Assembly (NCBI RefSeq): GCF_010993705.1
Contig: NZ_WOFO01000001.1
Coordinates: 646,035-710,034 of the forward strand
Reading direction: 5' to 3'
Source of the DNA: Cyclobacterium sp. SYSU L10401
Lineage (GTDB): Bacteria; Bacteroidota; Bacteroidia; Cytophagales; Cyclobacteriaceae
DNA length: 64,000 nucleotides
Shown here piece after piece: positions 35,983 to 44,568 of the stretch (position 1 is its first letter; each line of letters starts with the position of its first letter). Made by a program: the position numbers and the translations under genes. The notes beneath the pieces were generated by a model. The model worked only from the letters and a program-made list of their open reading frames with translations, did no database searches and was not told the origin of the DNA.

Positions 35983-36528
35983 ATGATTAATCCTTGGCAT
36001 GATGTGAGCATTGGGGATAATTTACCTGATTATGTAATGGGGATAATAGAAATCCCCAAAGGAAGTAAGGGTAAATATGAACTTGACAAGAAATCCGGTA
36101 TGCTACTCCTGGACAGGGTGCTGTTTTCCGCTGTACATTATCCGGCAAATTATGGGTTTATTCCCCAAACTTTTTGTGAAGACCACGATCCATTGGATAT
36201 ATTGATCATATCCCAAATAGACATCCCCTCCATGACTTTGGTAAAAGCCAAAGTGATTGGTGTAATGAGGATGGTAGACGGAGGGGAGGCTGATGACAAA
36301 ATCATTGCAGTAGCAGCAGATGATCAATCCGTCAATTATATTGAAGATATAGCCGAACTTCCTCCTCACCTGATGAAAGAAACCCACCGTTTTTTTGAGG
36401 ACTACAAAAAGCTCGAGAACAAAGAAGTTAAAGTGGAGGATTTTTTGGGAAAAGAAGATGCCATTAGAATCATAAACGAGGCAATTGAACTCTATGACAA
36501 AACCTTCCGAACTTTAAAGCAAAAATAA
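35983..36528 (+). CDS. ppa: Inorganic pyrophosphatase (family I)
   Basis: 181 residues, the normal length. Family I motifs: [16 protein letters not shown] with the substrate Lys residues, [17 protein letters not shown] with the metal Asp residues, and [12 protein letters not shown]. It hydrolyses the pyrophosphate released by biosynthesis, in the cytoplasm. It is monocistronic as far as can be seen: 210 bases separate it from the upstream kinase gene and 314 from the downstream, oppositely oriented valS. Confidence 0.96.
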   Translation: MINPWHDVSIGDNLPDYVMGIIEIPKGSKGKYELDKKSGMLLLDRVLFSAVHYPANYGFIPQTFCEDHDPLDILIISQIDIPSMTLVKAKVIGVMRMVDGGEADDKIIAVAADDQSVNYIEDIAELPPHLMKETHRFFEDYKKLENKEVKVEDFLGKEDAIRIINEAIELYDKTFRTLKQK

Positions 36529-36842
36529 GGAGGTTCAGCAAATCTGATTTAATCCAATATAAGGGGTTAAATGATGCCTTCTGGAAGCTTTGACCTGAGC
36601 AGCTGTTTTTTCGAAAAAGGAGAGATCCTGGGGAAAGGGGTTTTGCTTCAAAAAGGGATATGACCTGTCTCGACTTTGGAGCCTGGATGAAGTTGCCATA
36701 TAACCAGGAAGTCTATAGAAACCGGTGAAGTCGATCACCAGCACTAACTCCCCGATTTTATTACCTCCAGAATCTGGGGGCAATTAAATCAGTGTAGCTT
36801 GTTATGAATTAAATACCTAAGGGATGATCATACACCTTCAGA
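36529..36842. other. 314-bp gap between ppa and valS, no gene found
   Basis: An 82-codon frame on the minus strand (36535-36783) and a 30-codon frame on the plus strand exist, but neither has family-like sequence or a believable start. No clear terminator with a T-run was found for ppa or valS. The region is less AT-rich than other intergenic stretches here, so it may hold a remnant of an old gene or a dispersed repeat. Confidence 0.5.
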
Positions 36843-39479
36843 TTATGAGGATTGATCAAGCTTTTTTAGGTTTTCTTCAAGGGCATTCATTTTTGCCTGA
36901 GCGTCAGCCATTTTTTTCTTTTCCAGGAGCACAACTGCTTCTGGGGCATTGCTTACAAATCTTTCATTTTCCAGCTTTTTCGATACTGCCTTTAAAAAGC
37001 CTCTGGTATATTCCAATTCCTTTCTTAGGGTTTCTTTTTCCTGTTCTGGATCAATTTTCTCTTCAATAGGAATAAAAACTTCATCAGCCTTTGCCACAAA
37101 GCTCAGGGCGTTGTCTTCTTTTTCACCAAAGCGTATCGACTCGATATTGGCCAGCTTTTTAATGACTCCATCAAATTTGATGTAAATTCCCTGATTTTGA
37201 GTATTGATGGTCATGTCCAGGCTTTCCTTTGGCGAAATACCTTTTGATGCCCTGATGTTTCTGATTTGTGAGACCACTTCAAATACCTGTTGTGCTTCAG
37301 AGATGATGCTTGCGTCAAATGCTTTCATTTTAGGCCAATCTGCAAGCATCAATGCATCGCCCTCGGCTCTTTTTTGGACTTGCTGCCACAATTCTTCGGT
37401 GATGAAAGGCATGAAAGGATGAAGTATTTTCATCAATTCTTCAAAAAATCGGGTGGTCCGCATCTTGGTCAACTGGTCTACAGGTTTTTGATAGTCAGGT
37501 TTGACCATTTCCAGGTACCAGGAGCAAAAGTCATCCCATATCAATTTGTAGAGCGTCATCAATGCGTCTGAAATCCGGAATTTCTCAAAATGGTCCGTTA
37601 GTTCTGACAGCGATTGGTGGAACCTGCTTTCAAACCAGGCAATGGCGGTTTTATTAGCTTCCTCAGTGCTTTCTTTTACTTCCCAGCTTTCTATTAACCG
37701 ATAAGCATTCCATATTTTATTACTAAAATTACGGCCCTGTTCGACCAGTTTTTCATCAAAGGGGAGGTCATTTCCGGCGGGACTACTGAAGAGCATACCT
37801 GTCCTTACCCCGTCTGCACCGTAGGTTTCAATTAAAGCCAGCGGGTCAGGGGAGTTGCCAAGGGATTTGGACATTTTCCTACCCAGTTTATCTCTTACAA
37901 TACCGGTTAGGTAAACATTTCTGAAGGGCTTTTCACCAGTATATTCATAGCCTGCGATGATCATTCTTGCTACCCAGAAAAAAAGAATCTCCGGGGCAGT
38001 TACCAAATCATTGGTGGGATAATAATAGCTCAAGTCTTTGTTTTTCTTTCCAGTTTTAAAAAAATCCGGATCGAAAACAGAAATGGGCCAGAGCCAGGAT
38101 GAAAACCAGGTGTCCAAAACATCTTCGTCTTGTTTCAGGTCCTTAGCCGTGTATTGTTCGTTGTGCTGCCGGTTAGCCAGCTGGACGGCCTCATCCAGGG
38201 AAGCTGCCACAACATGGGCACCATTGGGTAGATAATAAGCAGGAATACGGTGGCCCCACCAAAGTTGCCGGGAAATGCACCAGTCGCGTACATTTTCCAT
38301 CCAGCTTCTGTACATGTTTTTAAACTTGGGAGGAAATAGCCGAACGGTGTCATCCATTACAGCCCGGAGTGCTGGTTGGGTAATATCCTCCATTTTTAAA
38401 AACCATTGCATGGACAGCCTTGGCTCAATGATGGCGTCGGTTCTTTCGGAATGCCCCACATTGGAGGCATATTCCTCTTCCTTTGGTAGTTGCCCCGCTT
38501 CCCTGAGCAGTTTTGCTATTTTTTTTCTGGCAATGAAGCGGTCTTCACCTATCAGGATTTCGGCTTTTTCGTTTAAGGTACCATCATCGTTCAGAATATC
38601 GATTACCTCAAGTTGGTGTCTTTGACCGATTTCGTAATCGTTGATGTCATGCGCAGGAGTGATCTTCAGGCAGCCTGTACCAAAGCTCATATCTACGTAG
38701 CTATCCGCAATAATAGGGATGGATTTATTGATCAAAGGGATTAATGCCTTTTTACCCTTCAGATGAGCATATCTGGGGTCCTCCGGGTGCACGCATATGG
38801 CAACATCTGCCATGATGGTTTCCGGCCTGGTAGTAGCAATGGTAAGCGTTTCTTCAGTTCCTTCAATTTTGTAGGCAATGTGATAAAGTTTGGATGCCAC
38901 TTCCTTAAAGACAACCTCATCATCTGAAAGGGCTGTTTTCCCTTTGGGGTCCCAGTTGACCATGCGAATGCCCCGGTATATTTTACCTTTATTGTGTAGG
39001 TCCACAAAAACCTGAATCACAGCTTCACTCAAGTCTTTGTCCATGGTAAACCTGGTCCTGTCCCAGTCGCAGGAGGCCCCCAGTTTTTTGAGTTGTTCCA
39101 GGATGATGCCCCCATATTTTTCTTTCCATTCCCAGGAGTATTCCAGAAAGGCCTCCCGGCTAATGGATTTTTTATCTATGCCTTTTTCTTTCAGCATAGC
39201 GACCACCTTGGCCTCTGTAGCAATGGACGCATGATCAGTACCAGGTACCCAGCAGGCATTTTTGCCCTCCATCCTCGCTTTTCTTACCAGAATATCCTGA
39301 ATGGTATTGTTCAACATGTGTCCCATGTGCAGGACGCCGGTGACATTGGGTGGAGGAATGACGATAGAGTAGGCTTCCTTTTGATCATCAGGTTCTGAAT
39401 GGAACATGCCATGTTTCATCCAATATTGGTACCATTTGGATTCAGTGATTTGGGGGTTGTATTTGGTAGAGCGTGCCAT
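36843..39479 (-). CDS. valS: Valyl-tRNA synthetase
   Basis: 878 residues from the ATG at 39479. Upstream in-frame codons to 39590 encode a hydrophobic tail unlike any ValRS start, while MARSTKYNPQITESKWYQYW is a classic opening. Class I motifs: PPPNVTGVLHMGHM (HIGH box) and GRKMSKSLGNSPDP (KMSKS). The editing domain (ATTRPETIMADVAICVHPEDPRY) and the C-terminal coiled-coil arm (EKIDPEQEKETLRKELEY...) are present. It charges tRNA-Val. A TANNTTTG element (TAATTTTG on the minus strand, plus 39501-39508) lies 21 bases before the start and is a likely -7 box. Confidence 0.97.
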   Translation of the reverse strand: MARSTKYNPQITESKWYQYWMKHGMFHSEPDDQKEAYSIVIPPPNVTGVLHMGHMLNNTIQDILVRKARMEGKNACWVPGTDHASIATEAKVVAMLKEKGIDKKSISREAFLEYSWEWKEKYGGIILEQLKKLGASCDWDRTRFTMDKDLSEAVIQVFVDLHNKGKIYRGIRMVNWDPKGKTALSDDEVVFKEVASKLYHIAYKIEGTEETLTIATTRPETIMADVAICVHPEDPRYAHLKGKKALIPLINKSIPIIADSYVDMSFGTGCLKITPAHDINDYEIGQRHQLEVIDILNDDGTLNEKAEILIGEDRFIARKKIAKLLREAGQLPKEEEYASNVGHSERTDAIIEPRLSMQWFLKMEDITQPALRAVMDDTVRLFPPKFKNMYRSWMENVRDWCISRQLWWGHRIPAYYLPNGAHVVAASLDEAVQLANRQHNEQYTAKDLKQDEDVLDTWFSSWLWPISVFDPDFFKTGKKNKDLSYYYPTNDLVTAPEILFFWVARMIIAGYEYTGEKPFRNVYLTGIVRDKLGRKMSKSLGNSPDPLALIETYGADGVRTGMLFSSPAGNDLPFDEKLVEQGRNFSNKIWNAYRLIESWEVKESTEEANKTAIAWFESRFHQSLSELTDHFEKFRISDALMTLYKLIWDDFCSWYLEMVKPDYQKPVDQLTKMRTTRFFEELMKILHPFMPFITEELWQQVQKRAEGDALMLADWPKMKAFDASIISEAQQVFEVVSQIRNIRASKGISPKESLDMTINTQNQGIYIKFDGVIKKLANIESIRFGEKEDNALSFVAKADEVFIPIEEKIDPEQEKETLRKELEYTRGFLKAVSKKLENERFVSNAPEAVVLLEKKKMADAQAKMNALEENLKKLDQSS

Positions 39480-39500
39480 GCTATTTTTAAATTTGAAGGG

Positions 39501-39508
39501 CAAAATTA
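39501..39508 (-). promoter_or_regulatory. Candidate -7 promoter element of valS
   Basis: TAATTTTG read on the minus strand, 21 bases before the valS ATG. No TTG at the usual -33 distance was seen, so support is partial. Confidence 0.3.
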
Positions 39509-39611
39509 ATACAATATGGCTGAAGGTATACTTTTTGAGCCACGGAATTAGAAAAATTATCCATTCTCCCACCAAAGCGGGCAGTTGCAAGTAGAAGAGG
39601 TCAAAAATTTA

Positions 39612-40454
39612 CTACTGGAACATCAATCGAACCATTACCGGAAAATGATCTGAAGGATATTTTTTTCCGTAATTGTCGGTAAGGGTAGCGTGATGGCTAA
39701 TCGCAAGACCATCACTGACAAAAATATAATCAATTCTCCTGTCAGGAAACAAATCCCAATTAAATGCATTAAAAGTACCAGGAGTACCATGAGAGGGTGT
39801 TTTGGAAGCATCTTTACTGTCTTTCAGTCTACCATCTTTCAGGAGTTCCTTGTAGGCCGGGTTATCATTTTCCACATTAAAGTCCCCGGTAACTATACAG
39901 GGCAGGTTTTCTGTATTGATTTCTTTGATTTTCTGCAAAAGTAATTTACTGCTTTCTTCTCTGGCCTTTTGTCCAATATGGTCATAATGCACATTGAAAA
40001 CATAAAATTCTTTTCCATCTGCGGTTTGAAGTTTTCCCCAGGAACAAATGCGGTTAAGGGCAGCATCCCAACCTTTGGATGGTTTTTCAGGGGTAGGAGA
40101 AAGCCAAAAAGTATTTTTATCCAGAAGTTGAAATTTTTCAGGATTGTAAAATACGGCACTGAATTCCCCTTCATTTCCTCCTGTGTCCCTGCCCACTCCG
40201 ATATAGGGATATTGCAGGTCCTTACTGATATCTTCCAATTGGGTGTATAAACCTTCCTGAGTCCCGATAATATCCATTTCATGAAAACGAATCAGGTTAA
40301 TCAAATGAGGGGACCGGTCTTTCCAAAGGTTGCCCTCATCTCCCGGGTTATCAAACCGGATATTATAGGTGGCGATATTGTAGGAGTCCTGGGCGAACAG
40401 CTCGGTTTTTAAGGGGAAAATAAAAAAAGAGAATATAATTAAGTACCGTTTCAT
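39612..40454 (-). CDS. Secreted endonuclease/exonuclease/phosphatase family protein
   Basis: About 280 residues from the ATG at 40454, chosen over the one at 40466 because it leaves a compact signal peptide (MKRYLIIFSFFIFPLKTELFAQ). The EEP fold is complete: IATYNIRFDNPGDEGN, IIGTQEGLYTQL (metal Glu), FNVHYDHIGQKAR, VTGDFNVENDNP, and the final PSDHFPVMVRL with the catalytic Asp-His. GRDTGGNEGEF resembles the subgroup of exported EEP proteins that act on sugar phosphates or inositol phosphates; nuclease activity is the alternative. It stands alone between valS and sppA on the same strand. Confidence 0.9.
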   Translation of the reverse strand: MKRYLIIFSFFIFPLKTELFAQDSYNIATYNIRFDNPGDEGNLWKDRSPHLINLIRFHEMDIIGTQEGLYTQLEDISKDLQYPYIGVGRDTGGNEGEFSAVFYNPEKFQLLDKNTFWLSPTPEKPSKGWDAALNRICSWGKLQTADGKEFYVFNVHYDHIGQKAREESSKLLLQKIKEINTENLPCIVTGDFNVENDNPAYKELLKDGRLKDSKDASKTPSHGTPGTFNAFNWDLFPDRRIDYIFVSDGLAISHHATLTDNYGKKYPSDHFPVMVRLMFQ

Positions 40455-40529
40455 TAATGCATCCATTGAGCAATATTTGTAATAAATTCCGATATAAAAT
40501 TCGTGAATTTTATATTTATTTTCAAATCA

Positions 40530-42287
40530 TTAATCAATTTCCAACTGAAAGGGTAAAATGGCCATTTTCCCTTGAAGCCTTTGGAGTTTTTCCAAGGTTT
40601 TATATAGCTCATAGGAATGCCCCATTTTAATCCGTTGGTAGCTGCCTTCTACATCGGCCCCAAAGTCTGATAGCAATTGTTCCAGCATACTTTTCTGCTT
40701 GGGGTACATGACCACCCGGTAATCCTCTTCCACGCCTGCTTTTATGGCAGCAATACTGATGGCATCTTCAAAATCCCCCAGGACATCTACCAGACCCACT
40801 TCCTTTGCCCGTTTTCCTGACCAAACCCTGCCTCCAGCAATTTCTATTACCGCATCCCGACTCATTCCCCTTCCTGCTGCAACCCGGCTGATGAAGGTGT
40901 CGTACACTTCTTCTACTTTACCTTGCATGATGGCTTTTTCGCTTTCAGGCATGTCCCTGGTGGGATTCAGAAAATCAGAATAGGTGCCCGTGCTGACAGC
41001 ATCTGTGGTGATGCCCAATTTATTGTTCAATAAGCCACGGGTATTAAACATGAGACCAAACACGCCTATTGAACCAGTGATCGTATTGGGTTGAGCCACA
41101 ATGGTATCTGCCGGAGCAGCGATATAATAGCCTCCGGAGGCGGCATAATTGGACATGGAGGCGATCAATGGCTTTTCTTTTTGGGCCTCTAAAAGCTCTC
41201 TCCAGATGACCTCGGATGCAACCGCCGATCCTCCAGGGGAATTGATCCGAAGTACGATAGCTTTGACAGATTCATTTTTTCTGGCTTTTCGTATTTCTTT
41301 TAAGAAGACGTCAGAACTGATTTGGTTAGGTGAATTACCTCCAACGATTTCCCCATCAGCCATGATCACGGCGATTTGATTTCGGGATAATCGGTTCTTT
41401 TCGCTGGTTGTTTTGTTGAGGCCCGTGACATTGATGCTATTGATGTCCTCATCCTCATCCAACCCCAATTTCTCCCTTAGTTTATCCTTCACCTGATCAT
41501 CATACCAGAGGGCATCTATCAATCCTAAATCTACGGCATCCTGATTGGTCCTGACCAGCATATTGTCATTTATTTCCTGGACTTTTTCCTCCGGTATTGA
41601 CCTGCTCCTGGCTACCTCTGAAATCAAAATCTGATTCAGGTCTTCCAGATAAACCCTGGTTTGAAGCCGGTTTTCTTCACTCATTTTGTCCAGGATAAAG
41701 GGCTCAATGGCACTTTTAAACTCCCCAACCCGAAAAATTATTGGCTCGACTTCGATTTTTTCGAATAGACCTTTTAAAAAAACACTGTTCGCAACAAAAC
41801 CATTGAATTCCAGGTCACCAATTGGATTAAGATAAATTTCGTCGGCTACTGAACATAGAAAATAACCGGATTCGGTGAAATACTCCCCGTAAGCCAGTAT
41901 GAATTTCCCACTTTCTTTAAAATCTTCCAGGGCCATTCTGATTTCAAGAATATGTGACTGACCGGCAGCAATCAAGCCACTCTCCAGATAAATGCCCTTA
42001 ATATCCTCATTTTCTTTTGCTGCTTGTATGGCTTTTATGATTTGGTTTAGCCCCACATTGGACACTTCACCTAAAAAAGGTAAAGGTGGCAAGGATAAAT
42101 CATCTTCAGGAGCCCTTTCTACGATATTAACGCCATTTAAATTAATGTGCAGGAGGGAGTTTTCCTTTACTGTCACTTCCTGAGATCCGGCACTGATAGC
42201 AATAATTCCTGCAATCAGAAAAAATGCAAGCACCCAGAAAACGAGTAATCCTACAATTACCGCCAAAACGTTGCTCAAAAATTTCAT
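40530..42287 (-). CDS. sppA: Signal peptide peptidase SppA (67-kDa type)
   Basis: 585 residues with one N-terminal membrane helix (about 7-31) and two tandem ClpP-like domains. The catalytic Lys is K191 in GEFKSAIEPF (N-terminal half) and the nucleophile is S384 in YAASGGYYIAAP (C-terminal half), the same division as in E. coli SppA. It degrades signal peptides left in the inner membrane after Sec cleavage, facing the periplasm. It is divergent from folK with 79 bases between the starts; a TAATTTTG (plus 42313-42320, minus strand) may be its -7 element. Confidence 0.95.
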   Translation of the reverse strand: MKFLSNVLAVIVGLLVFWVLAFFLIAGIIAISAGSQEVTVKENSLLHINLNGVNIVERAPEDDLSLPPLPFLGEVSNVGLNQIIKAIQAAKENEDIKGIYLESGLIAAGQSHILEIRMALEDFKESGKFILAYGEYFTESGYFLCSVADEIYLNPIGDLEFNGFVANSVFLKGLFEKIEVEPIIFRVGEFKSAIEPFILDKMSEENRLQTRVYLEDLNQILISEVARSRSIPEEKVQEINDNMLVRTNQDAVDLGLIDALWYDDQVKDKLREKLGLDEDEDINSINVTGLNKTTSEKNRLSRNQIAVIMADGEIVGGNSPNQISSDVFLKEIRKARKNESVKAIVLRINSPGGSAVASEVIWRELLEAQKEKPLIASMSNYAASGGYYIAAPADTIVAQPNTITGSIGVFGLMFNTRGLLNNKLGITTDAVSTGTYSDFLNPTRDMPESEKAIMQGKVEEVYDTFISRVAAGRGMSRDAVIEIAGGRVWSGKRAKEVGLVDVLGDFEDAISIAAIKAGVEEDYRVVMYPKQKSMLEQLLSDFGADVEGSYQRIKMGHSYELYKTLEKLQRLQGKMAILPFQLEID

Positions 42288-42366
42288 AAATAATATCAGT
42301 TTTATTAAGTTTCAAAATTAACCTATTTTTAATAAAACCGTTGGATTCGGTACAATAAAATTAGCT

Positions 42367-42852
42367 ATGCACAGGGTTGTATTAAGTTTGGGGGGAAATG
42401 TTGGGGACAGGCTCGCTTTGTTGAAGCAGGCATTGAATTTATTGGTACCGCAAATGCAACTGATCCATGCTTCGGGAATTTATGAAACAGCAGCCTGGGG
42501 AGGGAATTCCCAGGCACCCTTTCTCAACCAGGTGCTGGTGATGCAAACTACCATGGAAGCAGAACAAACCCTGGATTTTATTCAAAACATAGAAGATGTA
42601 CTGGGAAGAAAAAGGGTTTTGAAATGGGGTGACAGGACCATGGATATTGATATCTTATATTTTGACCGCAGTATCATACATACTGACCGGCTCCAGGTAC
42701 CGCATGGACAAATGCTTTCGAGAAATTTTATTTTGATTCCATTAACAGAGGTTTTGCCTGAAGAGAAACATCCCCAAATACCATTAACGCATCGTGAATT
42801 ACTAAAAAGATGTGAAGACAGATTATCCGTCAGACCCTGGTCTGACGGATAA
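42367..42852 (+). CDS. folK: FolK, hydroxymethyldihydropterin pyrophosphokinase
   Basis: 161 residues: VLSLGGNVGDRLALL at the start, TAAWGGNSQAPFLNQV for substrate binding, and DRTMDIDILYFD with the metal Asp pair. It transfers pyrophosphate from ATP to 6-hydroxymethyl-dihydropterin in folate synthesis. The last nine codons and stop are formed by a perfect 15-bp inverted repeat (see 42822-42853), which is unusual. It converges on fabD; the two stops are 11 bases apart. Confidence 0.95.
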   Translation: MHRVVLSLGGNVGDRLALLKQALNLLVPQMQLIHASGIYETAAWGGNSQAPFLNQVLVMQTTMEAEQTLDFIQNIEDVLGRKRVLKWGDRTMDIDILYFDRSIIHTDRLQVPHGQMLSRNFILIPLTEVLPEEKHPQIPLTHRELLKRCEDRLSVRPWSDG

Positions 42853-42853
42853 T
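42822..42853. repeat. Perfect 15-bp inverted repeat at the 3' end of folK
   Basis: ATTATCCGTCAGACC (42822-42836), two bases, then its exact reverse complement GGTCTGACGGATAAT (42839-42853). It encodes the last residues of FolK (SVRPWSDG) and the stop. No T-run follows on either strand, so it is not a standard intrinsic terminator. It lies in the convergent folK/fabD junction, where it could stop transcripts from both sides as a strong hairpin. Confidence 0.7.
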
Positions 42854-42863
42854 TGGCAGGTAA

Positions 42864-43742
42864 TCAGTTCAACGATTGTACTTCTGCTTCCCTGTTTATT
42901 TTTTTAACCAAACCCTGAAGCACTTTGCCTGGCCCGCATTCTATAAATGTTACCGCTCCAGCTTTTGACATATTCTGGACCGACTGTGTCCATTTTACTG
43001 GAGCAGTCAATTGGGCTTTCAGGTTTTTTTTGATTGTTTCTACATCTACGACTGCTTCACTGCTGACGTTTTGATAAATCGGACAAATGGGTGAGCCGAA
43101 TGAAGTGCTGTTGATGGCGGCTTCCAGTTTTACCCTGGCAGGTTCCATGAGCGGAGAATGGAAGGCACCACCCACTGGTAAGGGGAGAGCTCTTTTTGCT
43201 CCTGCGGCTATCATTTTGTCACAGGCGATTTGTATGCCTTCCAGGCTTCCCGATATGACCAATTGTCCCGGACAATTGTAATTGGCGGGGACCACTATCT
43301 GATCCTGGATGGAAGCACAAATGGTTTCCACCTGTCCATCTTCCAGTCCCAGGATCGCTGCCATGGTAGAAGGGTTGATTTCACATGCCTCCTGCATGGC
43401 CAGGGCCCTTTGGTGCACCAATTGCAAAGCATCTTCAAATTTCAATACCCCATTGGCTACCAAGGCAGAAAATTCTCCCAAAGAATGCCCGGCTACCATA
43501 TCTGGTCGGAATTCCTCAGATGTGAGTGCAGCGATCACGGAGTGTAGAAATACAGCAGGTTGGGTGACATTCGTTTGCTTCAGGGCTTCCGGACTACCTT
43601 CAAACATGATGTCAGTTATTTTAAAGCCTAAGATTTCATCGGCCTGATCAAATAATTTTTTAGCCTCAGACCTATTTTGGTAAAGGTCTTTTCCCATACC
43701 GGAAAATTGGGCTCCCTGGCCCGGAAATATGTAAGCTACCAT
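42864..43742 (-). CDS. fabD: FabD, malonyl-CoA:ACP transacylase
   Basis: 292 residues: YIFPGQGAQFSGMGKDLY, nucleophile S87 in GHSLGEFSAL, the Arg region QRALAMQEAC, and catalytic His in GGAFHSPLMEPA. It loads malonate onto acyl carrier protein for fatty acid synthesis. No other fab gene is adjacent; the carbonic anhydrase gene upstream on the same strand is separated by a terminator, so fabD has its own promoter between 43743 and 43790. Confidence 0.96.
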   Translation of the reverse strand: MVAYIFPGQGAQFSGMGKDLYQNRSEAKKLFDQADEILGFKITDIMFEGSPEALKQTNVTQPAVFLHSVIAALTSEEFRPDMVAGHSLGEFSALVANGVLKFEDALQLVHQRALAMQEACEINPSTMAAILGLEDGQVETICASIQDQIVVPANYNCPGQLVISGSLEGIQIACDKMIAAGAKRALPLPVGGAFHSPLMEPARVKLEAAINSTSFGSPICPIYQNVSSEAVVDVETIKKNLKAQLTAPVKWTQSVQNMSKAGAVTFIECGPGKVLQGLVKKINREAEVQSLN

Positions 43743-43783
43743 GATAAAAAGATTTTTTTGTTGGTTTGATCTTCAAATATACG

Positions 43784-43827
43784 CAAAAAAATAAGGCAGG
43801 TGAACCCTAAGGGACAGCCTGCCTTAT
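43784..43827 (-). terminator. Intrinsic terminator of the carbonic anhydrase gene
   Basis: ATAAGGCAGG (43791-43800) pairs with CCTGCCTTAT (43818-43827), with a small inner hairpin CCCT/AGGG. Read on the minus strand it is followed by seven T residues, a standard rho-independent terminator 22 bases after the carbonic anhydrase stop. Confidence 0.85.
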
Positions 43828-43848
43828 CAATTACCTTCTCTAGAGGCC

Positions 43849-44472
43849 TTAATCTTCGTAAAATGTAACCTCGCCGGTTTCTACATCATAAACGGCACCT
43901 ACTACTTTTATTTTCCCCTCTTTTTCAAGGCCATCTATAATTGTACTCCTTTCTCTGATTTCATCCATCGCTTCAAATACATTCAGTTCCGCTACTTTTT
44001 CAATAAACTCCGGATCATCTGACGGGGCCTGAGTTGTTTTAGAGGCCTTTTCGATAGCAGGTTTTATTTTATGCAACAATGCGGTAATGTTCCCGTCTTT
44101 GACATTTTTACAGGCGCTGGTTACTGCACCACACTTGGTGTGTCCAAGGACCAGCACCAATTTTGATCCAGCATACTTAACTGCATACTCCATACTGCCT
44201 AAAATATCTTCATTGACTACATTCCCGGCTACACGTGCACTGAAAATATCCCCCAAACCCTGGTCAAAGATCAATTCAGCCGAGGTTCGCGAGTCAATAC
44301 AACTTAAGACCACTGCAAATGGCCATTGTCCATCCCTGGTTTCATTGACCATTTCAAGCAAATTTCGGTTGGACCTGAGGTTTTTAATAAATCGCTGGTT
44401 GCCTTCTTTTAAAATAGTCAGTGCCTCTTCCGGGTTTAGGCTTTCTTGGGTCGCTTTTGTGTGGGCTTTCAT
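43849..44472 (-). CDS. can: Beta-class carbonic anhydrase
   Basis: 207 residues. Zinc site: C58 and the Asp-Arg dyad D60/R62 in LSCIDSRT, then H111 and C114 in LGHTKCGAVTSA, the full beta-class set. Conserved FSARVAGNVVNEDILGSMEYAV is present. No signal peptide, so it is cytoplasmic. It interconverts CO2 and bicarbonate, which feeds carboxylases. Single gene with its own terminator; the next gene upstream is a T9SS cargo gene about 96 bases away. Confidence 0.96.
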   Translation of the reverse strand: MKAHTKATQESLNPEEALTILKEGNQRFIKNLRSNRNLLEMVNETRDGQWPFAVVLSCIDSRTSAELIFDQGLGDIFSARVAGNVVNEDILGSMEYAVKYAGSKLVLVLGHTKCGAVTSACKNVKDGNITALLHKIKPAIEKASKTTQAPSDDPEFIEKVAELNVFEAMDEIRERSTIIDGLEKEGKIKVVGAVYDVETGEVTFYED

Positions 44473-44568
44473 AATTAAAATTTATTATTTTATTCACTTA
44501 AATTTTTTTCAAAAATTCTTCACTTCCGGTTCTGCTGTATTCCTATTTCTTCCAGGGGTACCGTGACA

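Noticed and set aside
36535..36783. 82-codon minus-strand frame between ppa and valS
   Set aside because: No family-like sequence, no believable start region, and no coding-style composition; may be a remnant but not supportable as a gene.
39480..39590. 37-codon N-terminal extension of ValS
   Set aside because: Not conserved in ValRS, and it runs through the likely promoter element at 39501-39508.
43784..43827. Possible regulatory RNA or attenuator at the fabD promoter
   Set aside because: The T-run lies on the minus strand directly after the carbonic anhydrase stop, so it is best explained as that gene's terminator.
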